From positions 1-26,896 of the IMG/VR virus record IMGVR_UViG_3300025137_000235: a stretch of DNA of 26,896 nucleotides. One strand, 5' to 3'. The notes under the pieces were generated by a model. That model did no database searches. It was not told the DNA's origin and saw only the letters and a program-made list of their open reading frames with translations. Position numbers and translations under genes: made by a program. Origin of the DNA: a virus. Of this stretch, positions 8,933-18,000 are shown in pieces (position 1 is the first letter of the stretch; each line of letters opens with the position of its first letter).

Positions 8933-9844
8933 ATGGCTAACATTCTTACAACAAACGAAGACCCGATTGCCACAGGTAAAGAATCTGCACTATCTAATTA
9001 CGCAGGTCCGTATGTTACTAACATGTTGGGCAGAGGCCGAGCGTTAGGTGAAGAACCTTATAGTGCTTATATGGGGCCACTGACGGCAGGGTCTTCAGAC
9101 TTACAAGATGCAGCGTTTCAAGGTGTAGGTTCTCTTGCGTTGCCTACAGAAGAAATGGGTGTAGGCGGTTTCACTCCTGATACTTTTACCTCTGAAAACG
9201 TGCAGCAATACATGAATCCCTACCTTATGAACGCATTGCAGCCACAGATTGATGAAGCTCGTAGGCAGTCCGAAATAAATAGAGTAGCAAATGCCTCGCG
9301 TTTAACACGTGCAGGGTCATTTGGAGGGTCACGCCAAGCTGTTATGGACGCAGAAAATCAAGCATCACTTAACAGAAATTTAGCAAATATTACAGGGCAA
9401 GGATACCGAGACGCGTTTGACAAAGCTACGGCCCAATTTAATACTCAACAAAATAGAGATATGGACGCACAACGAGCTATAAATGAGTACGGTATGACCG
9501 GACTTGGCGCGTTAGCTGATTTAGGGACCGTTCAACGTAATATAGAAGCAGAAGGTATTGCTGCAGATAGGGCACAGTTTGAAGAAGAACGAGATTTCCC
9601 GTACAAACAAGTGCAATACATGCAATCTTTGCTACAAGGCTTACCTATTGCTGCACAAAATGTAACTTACCAAGAGCCTAGTTACTTACAACAGTTGCAG
9701 ACAGATAGTGGTGACTTTCTTTCGTTCTTTAAAACTTTGTTTGGTGACCAAGATAAACAAGTACCTGCTGGAAACATTACTAAAGGAAGTCTTTCCGCTC
9801 CAGTAACTTCTCCCATGGCACCACTAATGGACTTAATAGGGTAA
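8933..9844 (+). CDS. Probable internal virion / ejection protein, small member (303 aa)
   Basis: The ATG follows GAGGTAG by a few bases, a good ribosome binding site. Residues ~90-180 are the most characteristic: YMNPYLMNALQPQIDEARRQ, then SRLTRAGSFGGSRQAVMDAE and ITGQGYRDAF...QFNTQQNRD, a long helical region with a Gly-rich turn that recurs in marine podovirus genomes. The C-terminus contains a short hydrophobic stretch (LSFFKTLFG). It is followed after 5 bases by a 740-aa helical gene and then the 2552-aa gene. By size and order the set resembles T7 gp14-gp15-gp16, the ejected core proteins. That analogy is an inference from synteny; I see no sequence identity to T7 gp14. Confidence 0.55.
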   Translation: MANILTTNEDPIATGKESALSNYAGPYVTNMLGRGRALGEEPYSAYMGPLTAGSSDLQDAAFQGVGSLALPTEEMGVGGFTPDTFTSENVQQYMNPYLMNALQPQIDEARRQSEINRVANASRLTRAGSFGGSRQAVMDAENQASLNRNLANITGQGYRDAFDKATAQFNTQQNRDMDAQRAINEYGMTGLGALADLGTVQRNIEAEGIAADRAQFEEERDFPYKQVQYMQSLLQGLPIAAQNVTYQEPSYLQQLQTDSGDFLSFFKTLFGDQDKQVPAGNITKGSLSAPVTSPMAPLMDLIG

Positions 9845-9849
9845 CAAAA

Positions 9850-12072
9850 ATGGCTTTAGGTATAGATCAAGAAATTGAAAGTCGCAAAGATGCGTACCGT
9901 GGAAACCCTCAACAGTTGCAAAAACGGTATTCGCAAAACAAACAACTTGTGGACTTGCTAGCTTTACAACAAATGAAGTCTGACCAAGAAGCCGTTAAAC
10001 GCAATCAAGCACTAAAAGCAAACCAAAATGCAGGAACAGTAGCAGAAAGATTAGAAGCAGAAGTACTTGATGGGTACAAACAAAAACAAGCTGCAAAAAT
10101 TGCAGACACTCGCGGTGTATTGCAAAACAAACAAAACACGCAAAACAAAAACATGCAGCGTATGGCTGCAGCGGCAGGTAAAACCAGACCTACAGGGCTT
10201 GCAGCGTTAACTGGAGCACAAGGACAGGCGGGGATAGGTGGTATGCGTAAACCCCCTGTACGGTCCGCTCAGGGCATACCGGCACAGGTTCCTAGCACTG
10301 CACGTATGGCTCAGGGTGGTATTATTGGGTTTGCAGGGGGTAGAGGTGTAGAGGGAACAGGAGATTATCCAGAATTAGGGGGTACGGAACTTACTACTGA
10401 AAGGCTTATGGCCCTAAAAGAGGCATATCCAAGAGACTATTTACGTTACGCTGAAATTATTAAAGACAATCCTGATGGCATTCCGTTTTATACATTACCC
10501 CCATTATTACAAAACAAAATAAGTGAATTATTTAACATAAGAAGAGAATTTTCACGCGCAGACTTGCGAAGGTTAGAATCGGGAGCCGATCCAAGCGGTA
10601 TGGATACAGAAGAAGGGTCTGGTTTTGAGTTAGACCCTATAGAAGCAACAGAACGTGCCACTGACCCTGAACCTGAAACTGCAGAACAGCCTGAATCTGA
10701 AACTGCAGAATCGTCTACGGGTGATGTTACATTTGAACCTGTAGAAAGAAAACCTAGTGCCTTAGAAGGCATAGATACAGAGGTTGAGGCAGTGGTGCCT
10801 CAACAAGTTGATACTTCACAACAAGACGAGGCAAGAGAGGCTGTGGTAGACCAAGCAGCCAAAACAGTCGGAAAATTAGACCCAATATTATTAGACGACC
10901 CTGACGCAACACAAGTTGCAAGTTTAGAACCTGTTAGTCCTAATGAGTATTTAGACGAAACAAACCAAAAATTATTTGAAGGATTAACTACACAACAAGT
11001 TAAAATGATTAACAAACACCAAGACCCGTTAGCTATGGGACTTGATGCTCGTGATGAGTCAGATGATTATTTACTACGTGAACTTAAAAGAGACACACGT
11101 AAACGCCAAATTGATCGTTCGTCTGCTTTAGAAGATGAAGCACGAGGTGAGGACAGGATAAATAACGCAATTCGTACTTTAGGTGGCGCGCGTAGGGGTG
11201 CTGGTGGCTTAGGAGATGCTTATTTAGAAGGACAAAAACTTACACGTGACCGGCGGTCTGCATCAGAAAAAATTCGTAGGGGCATTGAAGACGCGGCAAT
11301 CTTAACTGATACTAATATTGGTTTGGACGGCCAACGTATGCAAACAGAAATTGGTCAGCAAGCTTCAGATTTGTTGGGTCAAGGTATTGCAGGAATACAA
11401 GCAAGACTAGACACAGCTGCTGCAATGTCTAGAGATAAACGTGAAGGCAAGCAATCTGCATTTAATATAGATTCACGCAATCAAACACTAATTGATATTA
11501 GAAACAGCGAGTCGGAAGACAATACGCAACAACAAAATGCGGCTATTGAACAAGCAGGCTTAGACAGAGAAGCAGCAGCAAGAAGATCAGTTTTAGAGGC
11601 ATTAAATAGAAGAGATGTGCAAGAACAAGCCAGACTCATACAACAAAGTGCAAATGCCCAACAAACATTGTTAGAAAATGTCAAAAGAAAAATAGAAGTT
11701 GCAAAAAGCACTGATGAACATGACCGATTTGTAATGGAGCTTGACTCAAGAAATATGCTAGAAATGGAAGCCCTTGTTTCGGGAGCAACCGAACGACTAA
11801 CAACAGATCGTAACGCGCTCATACAAGGTAATGCAATATACCAAGCATTGGTACAGGAAGCAGGACTAGCAGAGGGAGATGACATTGATGGTGCAAAAGC
11901 TAAATTGGAACAATACGAATCTATTATGGATGCAATACTTGCAGATCAATTTGCAGACCAGTACGCAAGATTAGGCGCTATGCAAAACCGATTAGATCAA
12001 TTACGCGCACAAGCAGGAATGCCTACTATATTAGACCCTGCTGATCCTTCCATAGAAGTAACTCCACAATAG
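9850..12072 (+). CDS. Probable internal virion / ejection protein, middle member (740 aa)
   Basis: This protein is mostly helical, rich in Gln, Ala, Arg and Glu. Residues 1-120 are basic coiled-coil-like (KQLVDLLALQQMKSDQEA and following). Residues 153-164 carry MAQGGIIGFAGG, close to a motif in the 234-aa protein. Residues ~225-345 are acidic and Pro/Glu/Thr-rich with a duplicated PExETAE unit. Residues ~360-740 are again long helices with heptad character. No catalytic motif is seen. The start is 5 bases after the previous stop with only a weak AGGG, so translation may depend on coupling. Its length and place in the 303/740/2552 series suggest a T7 gp15-like tube protein of the DNA ejection apparatus, by analogy only. 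Confidence 0.55.
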   Translation: MALGIDQEIESRKDAYRGNPQQLQKRYSQNKQLVDLLALQQMKSDQEAVKRNQALKANQNAGTVAERLEAEVLDGYKQKQAAKIADTRGVLQNKQNTQNKNMQRMAAAAGKTRPTGLAALTGAQGQAGIGGMRKPPVRSAQGIPAQVPSTARMAQGGIIGFAGGRGVEGTGDYPELGGTELTTERLMALKEAYPRDYLRYAEIIKDNPDGIPFYTLPPLLQNKISELFNIRREFSRADLRRLESGADPSGMDTEEGSGFELDPIEATERATDPEPETAEQPESETAESSTGDVTFEPVERKPSALEGIDTEVEAVVPQQVDTSQQDEAREAVVDQAAKTVGKLDPILLDDPDATQVASLEPVSPNEYLDETNQKLFEGLTTQQVKMINKHQDPLAMGLDARDESDDYLLRELKRDTRKRQIDRSSALEDEARGEDRINNAIRTLGGARRGAGGLGDAYLEGQKLTRDRRSASEKIRRGIEDAAILTDTNIGLDGQRMQTEIGQQASDLLGQGIAGIQARLDTAAAMSRDKREGKQSAFNIDSRNQTLIDIRNSESEDNTQQQNAAIEQAGLDREAAARRSVLEALNRRDVQEQARLIQQSANAQQTLLENVKRKIEVAKSTDEHDRFVMELDSRNMLEMEALVSGATERLTTDRNALIQGNAIYQALVQEAGLAEGDDIDGAKAKLEQYESIMDAILADQFADQYARLGAMQNRLDQLRAQAGMPTILDPADPSIEVTPQ
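10666..10710 (+). repeat. Two 21-bp direct repeat copies, 24-bp period, inside the 740-aa gene
   Basis: The unit at 10666-10686 recurs at 10690-10710 with one mismatch (C at 10672 versus T at 10696), separated by CAG. In frame it encodes PEPETAE, then Q, then PESETAE (residues 273-287). This lies in the acidic, probably disordered linker and looks like a recent slippage or duplication event. Confidence 0.8.
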
Positions 12073-12085
12073 TAAGGTAGACTTT

Positions 12086-15000
12086 ATGGTTGCGTACAAT
12101 TTAAAAACTAAGTCTGGAATAAATGCGGTAGTAGATGCTCCTGTAGGAGCTACTAAAAAAGAAGTTATAGATATCTATAACAAGACGTTACAAAGAAAAT
12201 TAGACGCGCCTCGTTTACAACAAGAAGCTACAACGCAACGTGCGCGTGATGCTAGAAGTCGTATGTTAATGGAACGAAAACGTGCGTACGACCCTACTAT
12301 CACTGATTACCTAGCTGAAATACCTAAAGGCGTTGTAGGTGGTGCTGCAAATTTAATAGAGTCTGGTGCGTTAGGCATCGCCGCGCTGCTACCCGAAGAG
12401 GCAGAGAATGTTGTACGCGACGGCATAAAATCTGTAGGTGGAGCTGTACAAGATTATGTAAAACCTACAGTAAACACTGAGGACAGTGTACCGCGTAAAT
12501 TTAGCGAGGCTGTAGGCTCGTTTGCGGGACTTGCAGGCGTCTTTGCTGCTAATCCCATTGCAGGCATTACGACTGCTGTTGGCGCAGGCGTTGGTGAGGC
12601 TAGTGAACGTGCAAGAGCCGCAGATGCCACACAAGAAGAACGTAACCTTGCAGCAACACTTGGTATACTTCCGGGCGCACTTGAGTTAATCCCTATAAGT
12701 CGTTTTGTTAAAGGTGTTAAATTACTAAGAAAAGGGGAAGCTGCTACAGATGTAGATTCTGTTACAGCCGTAGGGCCAAACACTGTTGTAACACAAAACC
12801 GACTTATCGCTAACCGTGTTGCACGTGCAGCCCGTGAAGGCGGTATTGAAGGAGCGCAAGAAACAGCATCTAGTATAGCTCAAAACATGATTGAGCAGGG
12901 GTATAACCCCGATAAAGGTACGTTTGAAGGTAGCGGTGAAGCTGCTGGCTATGGTTTTGGTGTAGGTGCGTTTGCACAAACCTTGCTCGATCTTGCCGCA
13001 CCCAAAATACGCGGTAGTGCAGACGTAGATGGCGAAGAAGGACAGGCTGCAGCAAGAGCCGCAATCGGTAAATCATTAGATGAAACAGGAGCAGTTGACT
13101 TCAACATATTACGCACGTTGGACGCACCTGCTCTTACTATTGAAAAAATAATAAACGAAGAAAAAACTAAACGTAATATTGTCGATCAAGACCCCGACGT
13201 GTTACAAGAATTACTTACAAAGCCACGTGTTGTACAAGACAAGACACGTTTTGATCAAGCTGTGGCTAAAGGAAAATACCAAGGTAATTTACGCGATAAC
13301 TACGAACGCTATAGAGCAACAAATCCCTTAACCGCTATGTCTTTTAAAGAATACGTAGAAAGTGGTATGGGTACATCTTCATTAGAAGATATGGAATTAG
13401 CAGATAGAACTTCTGCAGATATAAAATCAAAACTTGATCGCGTTGCTACTGATCGTGCTACTGAGTTGTTAAGTGATCTAGGTATGCAACAACAAACAAG
13501 TGCTCGTATAGATCGTCAGCTTAAAGCCATTGATCCCGAACGTGACGGCAGATTTGACCGTGCTGTTGCAACAGCAGGTAGTGATGTAGCCCGAGGATTG
13601 GCAAGCCTTCGTCCTGAAGCACAAATGGATTTAGCTACCGATCCTAAACGTACAGCCGAAGAACGCGCACAATCAGAGTTATTCCCTGAACAGGTACGTG
13701 AAGGCGCGTTAGGACAGGCGCAGTTAGAAAATCTTGAACGTCGTAAAGAAGGTCCAATTAGCGAACAGCCAAAGGCTACAGATGAGTTAGACCCGTACCG
13801 TAGTGACCTGCTATCGTTCTTGCCTGATGGATTAGAAGGCGCTCGCAGACGCAAGGCTGATCAACAAGAAACTGATTTGGCTGAACGGTCAGATGCACAA
13901 ACGGCTCTAAAACAAATCTCTGCACAGGAAACAGCTGACGCCAAACAAGTTACAGATAGGCTTGCAGAGACAGATGCTACACGCACTAAAATATTGCAGG
14001 ACACAATAGCTAATGCAGGAGAGCTTCGTAGGCCCGAAGCTTTGCGAAAAGCGTATGAAGACGCGCTAACAGCGGCAGGTATAACTAACGCCAAGGCCAC
14101 ACCACAGGAGGTGACTAGCCTAAAACGTGCGTCTGATGCAATACGGGCTAAGTCCCCTGTTCCTAATGTAGATAATATCATTGTACCTCCTGCGTTGGAG
14201 CCAGTAACAGACCCTAGACAAGCAGACATGGAAGCACAAGTTGCTCCTAAACCTGTAACGCCAACGCAAGCCTCGTTTGCTGGCATGGGGCGTAGTGCTA
14301 AACTTGGCACCCCTCCCATGCGTCCGGGCCAAGACACGTTTGCTACTGCAGAACCTACTGTAGAACCCCGCATTATAAATGAAAAATTTTTAGACAATTT
14401 AAAAATAAGACCGCAAGCTGCAGTACGTAAACGCACTATGGGCAAAGACTTTAATGATCCTGTGGTACGGGCAGATATTGCTAGTTATGCGGGTTTAAAA
14501 AGCACATCGTTAGAGGCTAAAAACCAAATAAATCGGTTACTTGATGACACCGATATTAAACAAACTAGTATATTTGACAAAGAAGAACCTACAAAAAAGG
14601 GAGCAAAACCCGATGCAGACCCAGATAAATCTAAATCACCTGACGCGGAAGGAAGTGGAGATGGCGATGCAGGTGCTGATGGAAAGCGTAGAAGTGAAGG
14701 GCAAGCCAAAGCCGATAGAGGTCCCGAAAGAACTGAAACATCTGACGGGGAGGGAGTGGGACCTGCTGGCAAAGGGGCTAGCGAGCCTCGTGACGGAGAT
14801 GCAGACAGCGACTCTGCACTAGCTAAAGCAAACGCAAAGTTAAAAAAAGCGCAACAAGCTAAAGCCAAACGTGAGGCTGCTGCTCGCGCAGCCGAAATTG
14901 CTAGGAAACGTCAAAAAGAACAAGATGAAAAACTTGAAAACCTACGTAGAGAAGCTTCCAAACAAAGAAAAAAAGATAGGGATGCCGAAAAGCAAGCCGC

Positions 15001-18000
15001 TGCCCAAGCTAAATTCAAAGCAGATATAGCTAATGCAAAGAAAAAATTTGATAAAGAACAAGCCGATGCTAAAGCTGCTATGGAAGCAAAAAGTGTATCC
15101 ACGCTTGCTGATAAACCAAAACCTGCAGGAGAAACAGGAGCCAGAACTACAGGATTCGGTGGTGGTGCAACTGACCCTGAGCGTAGAATAAGTCGGCGTA
15201 ATCTTAAAGAATTTACACCAAACTCACGCCCTGCCCCAACCGAACCTTCTGCTAAAAAAATAACTACGTTATGGAACGAAAGTGCTTCCGACGCAAAGCA
15301 AGAGGACTATAAAAACGATGATGCTGTTCGCAACAGCACAAACCCGTTTAACGACGAAGATAACAACACAATATATGAATTACTCACTAAAAAATTAACC
15401 GGAAATGAGACAAACAGGGGTGGTAATGATTCACTTGTAAACGTAGTTGCATACCTGAGCCGTTATCCTAACCCTATGGACGGTATAAAACTAGCCGCGT
15501 ACGACCTTGTTAACAACACAGAAGCTATGAACGTAAATGTGCAGAACGCATCTGTTGCCTACATACGAACTGCCGAAATGTACAAAGACATGGGCGGTGT
15601 ACCTAGTAAGAAAGGTAAAGATTCTAAAGGAAGAGAAATTACATCTCCTGCAGAACGTCTTCAAATATGGGTTAATACAAACCTTAGTAGGGACGGACGA
15701 GAGCGATTTAATAAAGAGGTAACAAGAGCCACAACTGCTAAACTTAGTCAACGAGATTCGTACGTAGGCATTAGCAATATCCGTGAACATATAGATGAAA
15801 ATGTAAGACAAGCTAAAGTGTTACAGGTACTACAGGCGGTATCACAACGAGATAAATTTAAACCTGCAGATTTAGTAGCTGAAAACATTGTAACTAAAAA
15901 AGAATTAAACGCGTTACTTAAAAACAAATCTCTTGAACAAATAGCTGGTGGTAGTTGGGTCTACAATCCTCCTAGTCTGGCGTTTAAAGGCCAAGAGTTT
16001 GGAAAAAATGAAGCCGAGATTAATGAAGACCGGCGAACTACAGAGGAATATCTAAAAGATTTAGGTGTAACGCTTAGTAGTCCGTTAAACCTTTCGCTAG
16101 AAGCCGCGTATGTTGTAAGCACAGCGTCTGTACATCCATCTGTTACTAACGCGCTTAAAAATAATAATCTTCAGGACGCACTGCTATTCGTAAGCCAGAC
16201 ATCTTCAAACAAACAAGTACGTCAACTTGCTGAAAAATTTGCAAAGGTCACTGGCACTACAAAAGTTGTTATTAAAAAGAATCTCAAACTAAACGGCAGA
16301 CCCGTAGCTGGCCTGTTTGAACCACGCACTAATACTATCACGCTAGACGCAGACGCTGGTATCAACTTACATACGCTGATGCACGAGATGTCTCACGCAG
16401 CGGGTAGCGCAGCAATAGCCGACAAAAGCTCACAACTAGCAATCAAATTAAACGAGTTGTTTAAACGTGTTAGAGGGTCGTTGAGCCGAGAATCAGGCAC
16501 AGCAAACTTACAAGAGTTTTTCGCTGAAGCTATGGCAAACTCAGAGTTTCGCAGTGAATTGTCAGCAATTAACATGAAGGGCGAACCTGTTACTGCGTTA
16601 CAGCGGTTCTTCAACATAATGCAAAACTTTTTACGTAAGTTTACGGGCGCACCATCGGTAAACTTAACGGCCTTACAACAAGTAGACAGTCTTACTGACG
16701 CGTTGTTAGCCCCTGCCCCAGATAGCCGTAATTCTGCAGCCTACCCAATGGCTATGATGGATACTACGCGTAAGGGCGTACAGAATTTCATGTCAGGATT
16801 TATTGATGGTACGCAAAAAGTCGTTAGTAAGACTAGCCAAGAAACAATAAAAAACAATACTAAGGATTTCTTCACACAGACCATAGATAAGAAGGGTAAA
16901 GATTTATTAATGATGCTTTCTGGCTCACAAGCTATGGGCGACATAGCTAGTGCAGTGGGTTTAGGTAACTTAGGATACGACTTAGATAGGATTATGGCGC
17001 AACAACGCGGTTCTATCATGAATGCTGAAGCCAAAGTAAAAGATCAAATTGAAGATATTTTAACAGTCTTAAATAAAGGCAACAATGCAGAGGCAATAAG
17101 AAAACGTATCGAAGCATTAAACACGGTTATATACGATAACAACTTTGGTGCTACGATCTTCCAAGTAGACCCCAACGAAGCCCGTAGCGAGTATTTAACT
17201 AAAAAAGGTGAGTCAAAAATAGATAATGAAGGCAACAAGTTAGCAGATATTTGGGACGCCCAACGTAAACATTGGAATGATATGGGGCCAGAAGGGCAAA
17301 AAGCCTTTAACGATATGCGTAAAGTGTACGACGAACAATATGCGTCTATGAAAGAAGTTTTGTTTAAACAAGTAGACGATAGCTTGGGTGATGGGGAGAC
17401 AGCCAAAGCATTAAAAAATACTATTACTAAACAGTTGTTCGATAAATCAAAGTTAAAGGTGTACTTCCCGTTGTTACGCGAAGGCGACTTTGTGCTACGT
17501 TATGATGTTAAAAACATTGACCCCAAAAAACGTATAGCCAACGTACTGCAAACTTTTGAGACTGCATCCGAACGCGATGATGCCAAAGCAGTTATCGAAG
17601 CAAGTTCTGATTATGAAAACGTAACTACGTCTGACGGAGAATTAACACTGTCCCAGATGCAATCTGTGCCAGCCGTGTTTGTTCAAGATACGCTATCCGT
17701 ACTTAAAAAAGCTAAAGTAGACGCAAGTGTGCAAAAAGACATATTGCAGTTGTTTATAAAGACGTTGCCTGAGACATCTTTTGCGAAAGCATTACAGGGA
17801 CGTAAAGGTACTCCCGGATATATGCAAGATAGCGTCCTTGCTCTAAAGACAAAAGCATATAACATTGCTAGCCAAGCACAGAAAATTAAATACGGTGCAG
17901 AAATACGGGCATTAGAACTTAAAATAGAAAATGCCAAACCACCTACAGACCCGCCTGCGAAGGGTAAGACAATATCTGGTAAGGTGTTACGAGGGTTGGA

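Noticed and set aside
13861-14445. Minus-strand open frame (194 codons) inside the 2552-aa gene
   Set aside because: It is antisense to a continuous conserved reading frame, has no ribosome binding site or motif that I can see, and is typical of shadow frames in this codon usage.
14541-14822. Plus-strand overlapping frame (93 codons) in the low-complexity linker of the giant gene
   Set aside because: It results from low-complexity Gly/Asp/Lys-rich coding sequence read in another frame; no independent signal supports translation.
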